64,000 nucleotides of DNA. Source: Tomitella biformata AHU 1821 (GTDB taxonomy: Bacteria > Actinomycetota > Actinomycetes > Mycobacteriales > Mycobacteriaceae). Below are positions 33,272 through 42,343 of this stretch, in pieces; positions within the stretch are counted from its first letter, which is position 1; each line of letters begins with the position of its first letter. A program made the translations under genes and the position numbers. The notes beneath the pieces were generated by a model. It did not search any database, was not told the origin of the DNA, and saw only the letters and a list, made by a program, of their open reading frames with translations. The stretch spans positions 1 through 64,000 of the forward strand of contig NZ_BAVQ01000013.1 of the NCBI RefSeq assembly GCF_000524475.1, in the 5' to 3' direction.

Positions 33272-34428
33272 CGGGCGCCCGCGATCGGCAGCGCGGCCTC
33301 GATAGTCCACTGCCCGTCCGACGCCTGCCACGACGCCCTGCCGCCGACTGCCAGCGCCCGCTCGCGGATGTTGCGCAGCCCATGCCCAGTGCCCGGATGG
33401 GGCCGGTCCCCGAGCGCATTCTGCGAGGTGATCACCAGCTCGTCGACCGCCGCGGAAAACCGCAGCTCCACGTCTCGTCCGGACGCATGCCTCGTCGCGT
33501 TGGTCAGAATCTCCTGCACGATGCGGTATCCCGTCAGGTCGGTGTCGGTGTCCAAGCCTTGCGGCGGCGCTCCGACGACCGCCACGGGCGACCCGCTGGC
33601 CCGCGCCGAGTCCACGAGGACCGCGATGTCCCCCAGCCGCCCTGCCGTGGTGGGCGCGTCGGACTCGCTCTGGAGCAGCCCGATCATCGTCTGCATCTCG
33701 CCGAGGGCCTCGACGCTGTTCGCGCGCACCGAGGCCAACACCGCGATCGCGCGCGCCGGATCCTTGTCCCCCAGCCGCAGCGCCGCCTCGCTCTGGATCG
33801 CGATGGCGGACAGGTGCCCGGCGATCACGTCGTGCAGGTCTCGGGCGAGCCGCTGCCGCTCGGAGCCGACGGCGGCCACCTGGTCAAGCTCCGCGACGCG
33901 GGCGAGCGCAGCGAACTTGACACGCTCGGCGTCGGCCGCGTCACGCTGGGTGCGTAGCGAGCCAGCCCACCAGATGGGGGTCAACACCAGCAGGGTCCCG
34001 ACGCCAGCGACCAGCACCCCGGCCGCGACATCCGCCATGTCGATCGCCGCCCACACCGCGACGGCCGCGACCACGGTGACGCCGCCGCGCTCGAGCACCC
34101 GCCGCACCAGCGGCGTGCCGCCGAGAACTGCCGCATAGAGCAGGTCGCCATACGCCAACCACGCCGAGACCGACGGTCCCAGTGCGGCGTCGACGACCAG
34201 GGGGATGGTGCCGAGGATCAGCCCGAGCAAGGGATGGGAGCGTCGTAAGAGGATGGCGCAGCAGATCGCGGCGAGGACGACCAGCCGCGGCCACCAGCCG
34301 ACGTCGCTGTAGCCACTAACCAGCGCCGACAGGTCCAGCAGATACAGCAGCGCCCCGCCGGCGAAGTAGCCGAGCGCGATAAGCGCAGATGTGTACCGGG
34401 TGCTCACCGATCCATTCGACCACACCAC
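33268..34428 (-). CDS. Sensor histidine kinase (HisKA_3 type)
   Basis: A 386-residue kinase. Five to six N-terminal membrane helices (residues about 14-155) are followed by a HisKA_3 dimerisation domain with the phospho-acceptor His near residue 199 (ERQRLARDLHDVIAGHLSA) and a HATPase_c domain (YRIVQEILTNATRHASGRDV, GTGHGLRNIRERALAVGG). The extracellular sensor part is minimal, so it probably senses in the membrane, as in DesK-type kinases. GTG 34407 is an alternative start. The response regulator follows immediately. Confidence 0.92.
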   Translation of the reverse strand: MVWSNGSVSTRYTSALIALGYFAGGALLYLLDLSALVSGYSDVGWWPRLVVLAAICCAILLRRSHPLLGLILGTIPLVVDAALGPSVSAWLAYGDLLYAAVLGGTPLVRRVLERGGVTVVAAVAVWAAIDMADVAAGVLVAGVGTLLVLTPIWWAGSLRTQRDAADAERVKFAALARVAELDQVAAVGSERQRLARDLHDVIAGHLSAIAIQSEAALRLGDKDPARAIAVLASVRANSVEALGEMQTMIGLLQSESDAPTTAGRLGDIAVLVDSARASGSPVAVVGAPPQGLDTDTDLTGYRIVQEILTNATRHASGRDVELRFSAAVDELVITSQNALGDRPHPGTGHGLRNIRERALAVGGRASWQASDGQWTIEAALPIAGAR

Positions 34429-34515
34429 AGGACTGGCCGCGTCCTCCGAAGTGATGACGCCCTTCAGTCCCGACGGCGGACGCGGGCACGCGCGATCGCG
34501 TCAAGGGTGAATGGC

Positions 34516-35073
34516 ATGAACAGTCACATCACCGCCGTCATCATCGGCTGCGAGCTCGGGTTCTGGCTCCTGATCGCTGTCGGACTCTCCGCCCGCTATC
34601 TGATCCGCCAGCCCCGGTTAGGCGCGATCGTGCTGGCGCTGGTGCCAGTGCTCGACGTCGTCCTGATCGCCGCGGTAACCGTGGACCTGCACGGCGGTGC
34701 CGAGGTCACCACCGTGCACCGGATCGCCGGTCTCTATCTGGGGATCAGCGTCGCGTTCGGGGCATACTTGGTGCGCTGGGCGGACGTGCGGTTCGCGTAC
34801 CTGTTCGCGGACGGCCCCGCGCCGGTGAAGCTGCCGAAGCACGGCCCGGAGGCCTTTCGCCACGAGTGCGCGCTGTTCTTCCGGTGGCTGGTGGCGGCCG
34901 CGATCACCGCCGTCGCGGTGCTCGCGCTGACGCTCACCGTCGCCGACGACGCCCAATCCACGGCGCTGTGGGAGGTGTTCCCCACGATCGGCGTCGTGAC
35001 GGTGATCTGGCTGATCACCGGCCCGGTGTGGGAGCTGGGCGCGGCGCGCTCGGACGCGGAGGCGCGGAGCTGA
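34516..35073 (+). CDS. Hypothetical multi-pass membrane protein
   Basis: A 185-residue protein with about five helices (ITAVIIGCELGFWLLIAVGL, IVLALVPVLDVVLIAAV, IAGLYLGISVAFGAYLV, FRWLVAAAITAVAVLALTL, FPTIGVVTVIWLITGPVW). No family is recognised with certainty; similar small membrane proteins are common in actinobacteria. AAGGG eight bases before ATG 34516 supports that start over the GTG at 34507. It is divergent from the kinase gene. Confidence 0.65.
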   Translation: MNSHITAVIIGCELGFWLLIAVGLSARYLIRQPRLGAIVLALVPVLDVVLIAAVTVDLHGGAEVTTVHRIAGLYLGISVAFGAYLVRWADVRFAYLFADGPAPVKLPKHGPEAFRHECALFFRWLVAAAITAVAVLALTLTVADDAQSTALWEVFPTIGVVTVIWLITGPVWELGAARSDAEARS

Positions 35074-35080
35074 GCTGCGC

Positions 35081-36094
35081 CTACGACTCCCGAATCCACG
35101 TGTCGTCGGCGCCGTCGAGACGCCAATCCTGCCGCGGGCCGTCAGACTCGGCGACAGCATCCGTGAGCCAGATCGTGCTGCCCGGGTCCCAGCCGGCAAT
35201 GACCGAGGAGGTGTCGGCGTCGATCTGAAGGGCGCGCGTGGCGCTGCTGAGATAGGCCATGACCGTGAGGTGCACGGCGTCCCACTCGTGCGCGACACGT
35301 GCCCAATCGGGGATCACCCATCGGCCGTCACGGCCGGTCGTGCGGAACCAATCGTGCCGTCGGGACGCGGTGACCTCAAGTGGAAAGTCCCGGCACAGAT
35401 AAACCCAGTCCGCTTCCGAGCGGACCTCGAACGTGCGGCCGGACCCGCGGACGGGGATCGCCGTCGCCTGCTCCCACCCGAGGGAGTCCTCCACCAGGCC
35501 AAGTGCGGCGGGCAGGTGGCCGACGGTCTGGACGAGCCCAAGCGGAATCGACCACCAGTGCCCAGTCCAACTCGCGTGGGGGCCGCCTGGCCGTCCACGC
35601 ACTGCCGATTCCTCCTCGACGCGTGCATCGCGCACCCACTTCGCCAGAGTGTGTTGCGGATCCTTCGGCAGCGGCGGCCGGGCGTTCTCCGATCGCCAAT
35701 CGATGGCCCACTGCTCGGCCCGGCGAGGCTCCCAGAACCACTGGGTGCTGGGATCCGACGCGAGCCGCTCCGAGAGTGGCTCCAATGCGGACCGGATAAC
35801 CGGGTGTTCCGCGAGCACGTCTGCCTCCTCGGGTGGCTGCCAATATCTGGCGGAGTCCACCGCCTGTCCCAGCGCGGCCAGTATCCGGTGGTCGTCGAGA
35901 TCGGACAGATCGAGGGCCAAGATTCTCGCGGAGAGCCGATCCAGCGCGGAGACGAGGTGGGGTCGGGGCGGCTCACGGCCGTACTCAAGCCCGAAGGCGG
36001 CGCTGTGAATAGCCGGGTCCAAATCCCTGACGAGCTCCAGGCAAAGACGTCGGCCGCGTGGCCCTGCCAGGAGCGATTCCCCACGTGGAGTCAC
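35081..36094 (-). CDS. Hypothetical protein, 337 residues
   Basis: Not recognised. Soluble, acidic, helical in the first half (LCLELVRDLDPAIHSAAFGL, ARYWQPPEEADVLAEHPVIR), with a Trp-rich middle (TQWFWEPRRAEQWAIDWR, SWTGHWWSIPLG) and a C-terminal region (AHEWDAVHLTVMAYLSSATR, AGWDPGSTIWLTDAV) similar to other actinobacterial proteins of unknown role. The start is GTG 36094. The stop is 8 bp from the stop of the convergent membrane-protein gene. Confidence 0.65.
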   Translation of the reverse strand: MTPRGESLLAGPRGRRLCLELVRDLDPAIHSAAFGLEYGREPPRPHLVSALDRLSARILALDLSDLDDHRILAALGQAVDSARYWQPPEEADVLAEHPVIRSALEPLSERLASDPSTQWFWEPRRAEQWAIDWRSENARPPLPKDPQHTLAKWVRDARVEEESAVRGRPGGPHASWTGHWWSIPLGLVQTVGHLPAALGLVEDSLGWEQATAIPVRGSGRTFEVRSEADWVYLCRDFPLEVTASRRHDWFRTTGRDGRWVIPDWARVAHEWDAVHLTVMAYLSSATRALQIDADTSSVIAGWDPGSTIWLTDAVAESDGPRQDWRLDGADDTWIRES

Positions 36095-36137
36095 TTAGCC
36101 ATCCACCAAATCACCCGCAGCCCAGTCATTTTCGCGG

Positions 36138-37007
36138 TCACAATGCCGCCGCACCGCCTCGATTCTCGGCGACCTGCCGCCGGATCGCCGGGATGACCTC
36201 CCCGGCCAGCCGGCGCAGCTCGTCGTCGTCCGCGGCGTCGAGGACGAAGGTGTCGATGCCGTGCTCGACGGCGAGCCCCGCGCATAACCGCACCAGCTCG
36301 GCGGTCTCAGCCTTGCCATTGATGTTGAGGATGCGGCGGATGGCCGAGGGTTCGCGGCCGGCCTCGCCCGCGGCGTCGTCAATGCGGGCGCTGGCCTCCG
36401 CGATGCCCTTGTGGTCGATGTAGCCGAGGGAGGGCAGCCAGCCGTCAGCCTGCACGCCGACCAGCCGCAGCATCCTGGGCTTGTAGCCGCCGATCCAGAT
36501 GCCGATCGGGTGCGCGGGCGCGGGGCCGGGGTGGACTCCAGCAAGCGAATAGAACTCACCGTCGTGGGAGACGGCGCGCTCGTCGGACCACATCAGCCGC
36601 AGCACCTCGATGGCGTCCGTGAGCGCGCCGACGGCCTCGCCGGGTGTGCGCCGAGGCCCGCCCATCGCGGCGATGGCGTCCCAGAACGCGCCGGCGCCGA
36701 GGCCGAGCTCGACGCGGCCACCGGTCAACACGTCCAGGCTCGCCGCGGCCTTGGCGAGCATCGCGGGCGTGCGCAGCGGCAGGCTCGCCACATCCGGGAA
36801 CAGGGCCACGCGGGTGGTGCGCGCGCCGAGCACGGACAGCAGCGTCCATGCGTCGAGGAAGCGCCGCTGGTAGGGGTGGTCCTGCACGCCGATCAGGTCG
36901 AAGCCCAGCTCGTCGCACAAAATCCCGGAGCGGAGCACCGCCGCGGGGTCCGCCGCGGTTGGTGTCAGGAAGTATCCGAACTGCAACTCACGCCCGTAGT
37001 CAGCCAT
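36138..37007 (-). CDS. LLM-class F420-dependent oxidoreductase
   Basis: A 289-residue luciferase-like TIM-barrel enzyme: LQFGYFLTPTAADPAAVLRS, the conserved GLGAGAFWDAIAAMGG, and the family motif HPIGIWIGGYKPRMLRLVG. Mycobacteriales enzymes of this group use coenzyme F420 to oxidise or reduce alcohols, hydrocarbons or sugars. The start at 37007 begins the conserved fold; upstream in-frame ATGs are rejected because they lie over a direct repeat and the divergent gene. The substrate is unknown. Confidence 0.86.
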   Translation of the reverse strand: MADYGRELQFGYFLTPTAADPAAVLRSGILCDELGFDLIGVQDHPYQRRFLDAWTLLSVLGARTTRVALFPDVASLPLRTPAMLAKAAASLDVLTGGRVELGLGAGAFWDAIAAMGGPRRTPGEAVGALTDAIEVLRLMWSDERAVSHDGEFYSLAGVHPGPAPAHPIGIWIGGYKPRMLRLVGVQADGWLPSLGYIDHKGIAEASARIDDAAGEAGREPSAIRRILNINGKAETAELVRLCAGLAVEHGIDTFVLDAADDDELRRLAGEVIPAIRRQVAENRGGAAAL

Positions 37008-37030
37008 CGATCCACTGTCCCACGGCGCCG

Positions 37031-37060
37031 GGTCACGCGCCGAGGAATCTGCGGGTCGCC
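37031..37060. repeat. Direct repeat copy 1 flanking fcs-like gene
   Basis: 30 bp identical at 28 positions to 38994-39023. The second copy is the 3' end, including the stop codon, of the isomerase-like gene; this first copy is a detached duplicate that reads ATRRFLGA-stop on the minus strand. The two copies bracket the feruloyl-CoA-synthase-like gene. Confidence 0.75.
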
Positions 37061-37149
37061 ACCTCGACCCCAAAGTAGACTGCTGGACGTGACGCGCGCC
37101 ACTGACTGGACGTCCGACACCGTGCGCGGCTAGCGAGAAGGGATTGACC

Positions 37150-38961
37150 ATGACCCACCCCCTGTTCTCCTCGCCGTCGATCAGTGTCGACCAGCACGAC
37201 GACGGAAGCATTGTGATCGCCTCCCGAGACCCCTTGCGCCCCTATCCGACCAGCGTCGTCCACACATTCCGAGCCCTCGCCGCAGCACATCCCGAACGGG
37301 TCCTGATTGGTCAGCGGGGCTCGGATGGGCAGTGGCGCACGTGTACCTGGTCGCAAGCGCGCCGCCGCGCAGACCGGATCGCCCAAGGCCTGCTTGATCG
37401 TGGACTGGCTGATCAGCCCATCATGATCTTGTCGGGTAACAGCATCGACCACCTGATCCTCACGCTCGCGGCCTATACCGTGGGAGCACCGGTGGTCCCG
37501 ACCAGCGTCGCCTACGCCCTGCAGAGCGAGGACCACCACAAACTGAAGGCCGTGGCCGAAGTGGCCCATCCCGCGATGATCTTCGCGGAGGATTCCGCCT
37601 ATCGCGGCGCGGTGGAGGCAATCGGGGTCCAATCCACAGTCGTCTCGGCGACCGGAGATCTCCCCGGCTCCCTCGCCCTGACCGGACTGGAGGCGACGCC
37701 CGGGGACGGCGTCGAGGCCCGGTTCAGCTCGATCACGCCGGACACCGTCGCCAAGATCATGTTCACCTCGGGCTCCACCGGGACGCCGAAGGGCGTGCTC
37801 AACACGCACGGCATGCTGAGCGCGAACCAGCAGCAGATGCGCCAGGTATGGCCCTTCATCGCGGCCGAACCCCCGATCCTGCTCGATTGGCTGCCGTGGA
37901 GCCACACCTTTGGCGGCAACCACAACCTCAACCTGGTGCTGACCAACGGGGGCAGCCTATGGATCGACGACGGCCGGCCCAGCGCCAGCGGCATCACCCA
38001 AACCGTCGCCAATCTCGCGGATGTCCAACCCACTATCTACTTCAACGTGCCTGCGGGGTACGCCGCCCTGATCCCCATCCTGGAACGCGATGACGCCGTC
38101 GCCGCGTTGTTCTTCAAGAATCTTCGCCTCGGCTTCTTCGCCGCGGCCGCACTCCCCCAATCCCTCTGGGAGCGGCTGACCGCCCTCGCCGCAGCACACG
38201 ATTCCGCGATGCAGATGACAACCTCGTGGGGAATGACCGAGACGGCTCCCGCCGCCACCAGCACCCACTTCCCCATCACCCGCAGCAACAGCATCGGAGT
38301 GCCGTTGCCGGGGGTCGAGCTCAAGCTTCAGCCACACGGCGAGAAAATCGAGTTGCGGCTTAAAGGGCCCAACGTCACGCCGGGGTTCTTCGGACGCCCC
38401 GACCTGACCGCCAGCGAATTCGACAGCGAAGGCTATCTCCGGACCGGTGACGCGGTGGCCTTCGTCGACCCCGCAAATCCCGCGCTGGGGCTGACCTTCA
38501 ACGGACGGATCGCGGAGGATTTCAAGCTCGACACCGGCACCTTCGTCAGCGTCGGCACGCTGCGCCCGAACCTGTTGTCCGCGATGGGAGGACTCCTGAC
38601 CGACGCCGTCATCTGCGGACAGGACAACACCTATGCGGCGGCGCTCATTTGGCTCCACCCCGAATACGCGGGACACTGCTCGGCGGAGGGCATGCCCGAC
38701 GATTGGCTCCGCGAGCGTCTCACCGTCGGCCTTGACACGCTCGCATCCACCGGCACGGGATCATCCGGCCGCGTCGAACGCCTTCTCATCCTCCCCGAGC
38801 CGCCCAATCTTGATGCCGGCGAGATCACCGACAAGGCCTATGTGAACCAGCAAGCGTGCCGGGATCTGCGGCACACGGATGTGTCCCGGCTGCTTAGTGT
38901 GAACCCCGAGAGCGCCGTGATCCTGCGGCGCACAACAGAACTGCCGCCTCGCTCGCACTGA
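37150..38961 (+). CDS. Feruloyl-CoA-synthase-like acyl-CoA ligase
   Basis: A 603-residue ANL-superfamily ligase: AMP-binding motif IMFTSGSTGTPKGVLNTHG, the adenylation motif MTTSWGMTETAPAATSTHFP, GYLRTGDAVAF and the C-terminal IAEDFKLDTGTFVSVGTLRP, which is characteristic of feruloyl-CoA synthases (Fcs). It would activate a hydroxycinnamate or related aryl acid to its CoA ester. There is no enoyl-CoA hydratase/lyase (Ech) or vanillin dehydrogenase beside it, as normal Fcs operons have. AAGGGA before ATG 37150 supports the start. It lies between two 30-bp direct repeats, suggesting insertion. Confidence 0.82.
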   Translation: MTHPLFSSPSISVDQHDDGSIVIASRDPLRPYPTSVVHTFRALAAAHPERVLIGQRGSDGQWRTCTWSQARRRADRIAQGLLDRGLADQPIMILSGNSIDHLILTLAAYTVGAPVVPTSVAYALQSEDHHKLKAVAEVAHPAMIFAEDSAYRGAVEAIGVQSTVVSATGDLPGSLALTGLEATPGDGVEARFSSITPDTVAKIMFTSGSTGTPKGVLNTHGMLSANQQQMRQVWPFIAAEPPILLDWLPWSHTFGGNHNLNLVLTNGGSLWIDDGRPSASGITQTVANLADVQPTIYFNVPAGYAALIPILERDDAVAALFFKNLRLGFFAAAALPQSLWERLTALAAAHDSAMQMTTSWGMTETAPAATSTHFPITRSNSIGVPLPGVELKLQPHGEKIELRLKGPNVTPGFFGRPDLTASEFDSEGYLRTGDAVAFVDPANPALGLTFNGRIAEDFKLDTGTFVSVGTLRPNLLSAMGGLLTDAVICGQDNTYAAALIWLHPEYAGHCSAEGMPDDWLRERLTVGLDTLASTGTGSSGRVERLLILPEPPNLDAGEITDKAYVNQQACRDLRHTDVSRLLSVNPESAVILRRTTELPPRSH

Positions 38962-38993
38962 CCGCGTGCAGCGCCAAGGGGGAAGGCCGGCAT

Positions 38994-39023
38994 GGTCACT
39001 CGCCGAGGAATTTGCGGGTCGCC
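38994..39023. repeat. Direct repeat copy 2 (3' end of isomerase-like gene)
   Basis: Matches 37031-37060 at 28 of 30 positions. It encodes the last codons (ATRKFLGE) and stop codon of the isomerase-like gene, so the target of the duplication is a gene 3' end, as in site-specific integration or a partial gene duplication. Confidence 0.75.
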
Positions 39024-39817
39024 GCGGCCAGGTGCGCCACCCGCCGATCCATCTCGCCCCGCTCCGCGGTGAAGACCTCCAGGCCGAGAACCAGGTCCGG
39101 CTCCGCCGCGCGCAACGCGCGCACCAGCTCCGCGACCGGCGCATCCCCGTCCCCGGGGGCGAGCCGGCCCGTCATCGGCGCATAGACCTCGCCGGGCGCT
39201 GGCGTCCTGCGGCCGCTGATCTGCGCCTCGAGTATCTGGCCGGGCTCGAGCCCGGCCAGATCGGCGCCGGTGCCGCCGCCTCGGAGGTGGTGCCACGTGT
39301 CGAACAGGACCCCCGCGGCCGGCGAGCCCGCCCGCTCTACGATCCGCAAGGCGGTGGCCAAGTCCGGCAGCGCGGTGCCGGGGAGGAACTCCATGCTGAT
39401 GCGGGTCCCCGCCTGTGCCGCGCGGTCGGCGATCTCCCGGACCTCCGCAGCCATCACGGCCTCCTCGACGGCGGGGTCGCCGAGGTAGTGCGCCACGTTC
39501 AGAGTGCGGGCGCCCAGGTCAACCGTGGCCTCGAGACAGCCATCGAGGCTCGCGTGGCGCTCCGCGTCTGCGGCGGCCCCGTCGGAGCCGGGCAGATAGC
39601 CCACCAGTCCGTCGACGACCCCGATCGAAACCCCGGTCCCCGCGAGCTGCTCGCGCCAGCCCGATTCCCGTCGGGCGCGGAAGTACTGCGCGGGCCGCAC
39701 CGAGATCTCCGGGAATCCATGCCTGGCCGCCAGCGTCGCGAGCTCGACCAGCCCTGCCTCCGGCACGCAGCCCCAGCACAGGGCAGTGCCCACCAAACTC
39801 TCCCGCGACTGCGTCAT
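38996..39817 (-). CDS. Sugar-phosphate isomerase/epimerase-like TIM-barrel protein
   Basis: A 273-residue xylose-isomerase-like barrel: VGTALCWGCVPEAGLVELAT, FPEISVRPAQYF, then the metal-binding Glu and His region TRISMEFLPGTALPDLATAL and GVLFDTWHHLRGG, and LGLEVFTAERGEMDRRV. Such proteins isomerise or epimerise sugars, or act in unrelated aldol reactions; the substrate is unknown. It is downstream of the sulfatase gene by 54 bp on the same strand, so the two probably form one unit of the organosulfur island. Confidence 0.8.
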   Translation of the reverse strand: MTQSRESLVGTALCWGCVPEAGLVELATLAARHGFPEISVRPAQYFRARRESGWREQLAGTGVSIGVVDGLVGYLPGSDGAAADAERHASLDGCLEATVDLGARTLNVAHYLGDPAVEEAVMAAEVREIADRAAQAGTRISMEFLPGTALPDLATALRIVERAGSPAAGVLFDTWHHLRGGGTGADLAGLEPGQILEAQISGRRTPAPGEVYAPMTGRLAPGDGDAPVAELVRALRAAEPDLVLGLEVFTAERGEMDRRVAHLAAATRKFLGE

Positions 39818-39870
39818 CCTGATCCGCCTCCGTCTGCCGGGTTCCCGTCCTGGACAGACTCCCAGAGAGC

Positions 39871-42192
39871 TCAGTCCGCCCATGCCTCGGCGGCCCGCTC
39901 CGTCTCCGCGATGACGAGGGCGGCGACGCCCTCGGGACCCGGCGTGTAGGTCACGGCACGCAGCCCGCCAGTGTAGCGAAACACGCCGCGGCGCGCCCGC
40001 AGGTCACAGGAGACCGGCCCGCGGGCGTCCACGCCAACCGAGATCCCCGTCCACGGCGCCATCCCGACGAGCTGCGGCACGCGCAGAGCACCTCCGGTCG
40101 GCTCCCCGTCCACGAACACGTCCAGGTCCCATCGCACATGCGGCGCCACCGCCGCGGACAGCTCCACCAGCCGCGCGCCGACTGCCAGCGGCCCGCAGTC
40201 CAGCTCGGTGTAATCACCAAAGGCGTTGTAGCCCAGCCAGAGCCGGCCGCTCTCGACGAATAGCAGGTAGCCGCCCTGCGGGTCACCGTGGGCCAGCAGC
40301 ACGCCCTCGTCGCCGCGCTCGAAGCCCGTCAGCTCCACGGCGGCGTCCCAGTCCCGGTAGGCGATCAGCCGCGAGCTGCGGTAGCGCTCCAGGACCGGAC
40401 TGCCGGCGAGGATGCGGACGGGGCGGGCCAGTCGCTGCTCGTCCGGTCGCCGACGCTGCCCCACCCTGTTGCCCAACAGCGGGAAAACGGTGTTCGCCCA
40501 GGCCGCCTCGTCCCACGCCTGGGCCAGCTCGGCCACCAGCTCGGGGTGCTCGGCGGCGAGGTCGCGCAGCTCCGTGGGGTCCTGGAGCACGTTGAACAGC
40601 TGCCAGCGCGGCTCGTCCAGGCTCGCGGCGGGGTCGAGCAGGGTCGGGTTGAGCGCCAACAGCTTCCAGCCGTCGCGGTAGTAGCCGCGGTTGCCGGTCA
40701 TCTCGGTGTACTGCTCGTTGTGCGCGGTCACCGCTGACCGGTCCCGCAGGAACCCCGCGGCGGAGACCCCGTCGAACCCCTTCGCGACCAGCCCGTGGCG
40801 GGCGGAAGGCCGCGCGACCCCGGCCAGGTCCAGCAGGGTGGGGGCGAGGTCAGTGACGTAGGCGAACTGGTCGCGGATTCCGTTGTCCCCCTCCGCCGTC
40901 GACAAGCCGGCGGGCCAGGACAGCAGGAACGGCACGCGCACCCCGCCCGCGTAGGACTGGCCCTTGTAGAACCGGAAGGGCGTGTTCGACGCCTGCGCCC
41001 AGCCGCGCGGGTAGTGCACGCCCAGGCGGGCTGAGCCGATCAGCGCCGGGTCGTGCGGGACGTCGCCGACCCACGCCGGGTCGTCCACGCGGGCGAACTC
41101 CGCGAGGTAGCTGCGGGTGCCCTCCGGCCCGCCCTCCGCGGTGCCGCCGTTGTCGGTGGTGAACACGATGATGGTGTTGTCGGCCTCCCCCAGCTCGTCG
41201 AGAGTGTCGAGGATGCGGCCCACGGACTGGTCGACCGAGTCGACCATCGCCGCGTACACCTCCTGGTAGCGGGCAAAGCGGTCCTGCTGGTCCGCGGTGA
41301 GCGAGTCCCAGGCGGGAACATCGAAGCCGCCCAGCACGTTTCGCGCGTCCTCGGTGCCCGCGGGGAAAAGCCCGGCCGCGAGTTGGCGGGCGAACCGGGA
41401 CTCGCGCACCTCGTCCCAGCCGGCCGCGTACTTCCCCCGGTGCCTGGCGATATCGCTCTCCTTCGCTTGCAGCGGCCCGTGCATGGCCACGTGCGCGAAG
41501 TAGAGGAAGAACGGCTTGTCCGCGTCGTGCGCCCGGAGATCCTTGATGTAGGAGACGGCCTTGTCGGTGAGGTCATCGGTCAGGTAGTAGCCCTCCGGGT
41601 ACTCGTCGGTGTCTACCGCCGAGTTGTCCGAGACCAGCTGGTTGGGGTGGAAGAAGGAGTTGAGGCCCTCGAGGGAGCCGTAGTACCGGTCGAAGCCGCG
41701 CTGCGTGGGCCAGGAGTCCCGCGAGCGCCCGGGCCCCAGGTTCGCGTCGCGGACCAGGTGCCATTTGCCGACGGCGTAGGTGGCGTAGCCGCCGTCTCGG
41801 AGGATCTCTGGCAGGGTCAGCACGTCGTCGGCGAGCTCCAGCCGCAGGCCGGGGTAACCGGGGTCGGCGTTGGCGACGAATCCGTAGCCCGCCCGGTGCG
41901 GGTTGAGCCCCGTTAGCAGCGCCGCGCGGGACGGGGAGCACAGCGGCGTGGTGTGGTAATTCGTCAGCCGCACACCGGAGTCCGCGATCCGGTCCAGGTT
42001 GGGCGTGGGGATCTCGGAGCCGAAGGGTCCGATGTCGGAAAAGCCCATATCGTCGATGAGCACCACCACGATGTTGGGTGCGCCGGCTGGGGCGGTGGCC
42101 ACGGCGGGCCAGCTTGGGGTGGACGCAGCAGCGGTGCGGCCGACCGTGCCGCCGAAACCTTCGTAGCCGCGGGCATTCTCGGGAATGGGCAT
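39871..42192 (-). CDS. Type I sulfatase (arylsulfatase family)
   Basis: A 773-residue alkaline-phosphatase-superfamily sulfatase. The metal ligands Asp47-Asp48 are in VVLIDDMGFSDIG; the catalytic Cys85 in LCSPSRAALLTG matches C-x-P-x-R/C-x-S-x-R, which must be converted to formylglycine by FGE; no FGE gene is in the window. Further active-site motifs are GKWHL, FAHVAMHGP and TTDNGG. A C-terminal 130-residue beta domain follows. It hydrolyses sulfate esters. There is no clear signal peptide, so the enzyme may be cytoplasmic, acting on imported esters, consistent with the divergent ABC importer. It is preceded by a possible 27-codon upstream ORF. Confidence 0.9.
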   Translation of the reverse strand: MPIPENARGYEGFGGTVGRTAAASTPSWPAVATAPAGAPNIVVVLIDDMGFSDIGPFGSEIPTPNLDRIADSGVRLTNYHTTPLCSPSRAALLTGLNPHRAGYGFVANADPGYPGLRLELADDVLTLPEILRDGGYATYAVGKWHLVRDANLGPGRSRDSWPTQRGFDRYYGSLEGLNSFFHPNQLVSDNSAVDTDEYPEGYYLTDDLTDKAVSYIKDLRAHDADKPFFLYFAHVAMHGPLQAKESDIARHRGKYAAGWDEVRESRFARQLAAGLFPAGTEDARNVLGGFDVPAWDSLTADQQDRFARYQEVYAAMVDSVDQSVGRILDTLDELGEADNTIIVFTTDNGGTAEGGPEGTRSYLAEFARVDDPAWVGDVPHDPALIGSARLGVHYPRGWAQASNTPFRFYKGQSYAGGVRVPFLLSWPAGLSTAEGDNGIRDQFAYVTDLAPTLLDLAGVARPSARHGLVAKGFDGVSAAGFLRDRSAVTAHNEQYTEMTGNRGYYRDGWKLLALNPTLLDPAASLDEPRWQLFNVLQDPTELRDLAAEHPELVAELAQAWDEAAWANTVFPLLGNRVGQRRRPDEQRLARPVRILAGSPVLERYRSSRLIAYRDWDAAVELTGFERGDEGVLLAHGDPQGGYLLFVESGRLWLGYNAFGDYTELDCGPLAVGARLVELSAAVAPHVRWDLDVFVDGEPTGGALRVPQLVGMAPWTGISVGVDARGPVSCDLRARRGVFRYTGGLRAVTYTPGPEGVAALVIAETERAAEAWAD

Positions 42193-42209
42193 GGGCGGGG
42201 AACCTCATC

Positions 42210-42293
42210 TCATGGGAATCGCCGCGAGACTCGCGCGGCACGTCCACCAGTAGAACACCGGAGAGCGCCCCAGTACACACAAATAATCACCAT
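42210..42293 (-). CDS. Short upstream ORF before the sulfatase gene
   Basis: A 27-codon ORF beginning MVIICVYWGALRCSTGG with two Cys, ending 17 bp before the sulfatase start. In mycobacteria cysteine-rich upstream ORFs can act as cysteine-responsive attenuators of sulfur genes; this is a candidate only. There is no clear ribosome site. Confidence 0.3.
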   Translation of the reverse strand: MVIICVYWGALRCSTGGRAARVSRRFP

Positions 42294-42310
42294 GATTGAA
42301 ACCAATAAAA

Positions 42311-42343
42311 TCAGCGTGACGCGAATAGATCGAATCACGCTGA
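42311..42343. promoter_or_regulatory. Inverted repeat in the sulfatase/ABC intergenic region
   Basis: TCAGCGTGA (42311-42319) and TCACGCTGA (42335-42343) form a perfect 9-bp inverted repeat with a 15-bp spacer. The spacer also holds ATCGAATC, a motif seen again at 42701 and 42743. It lies about 120 bp upstream of the sulfatase start and is a likely operator for the divergent arms. Confidence 0.55.
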
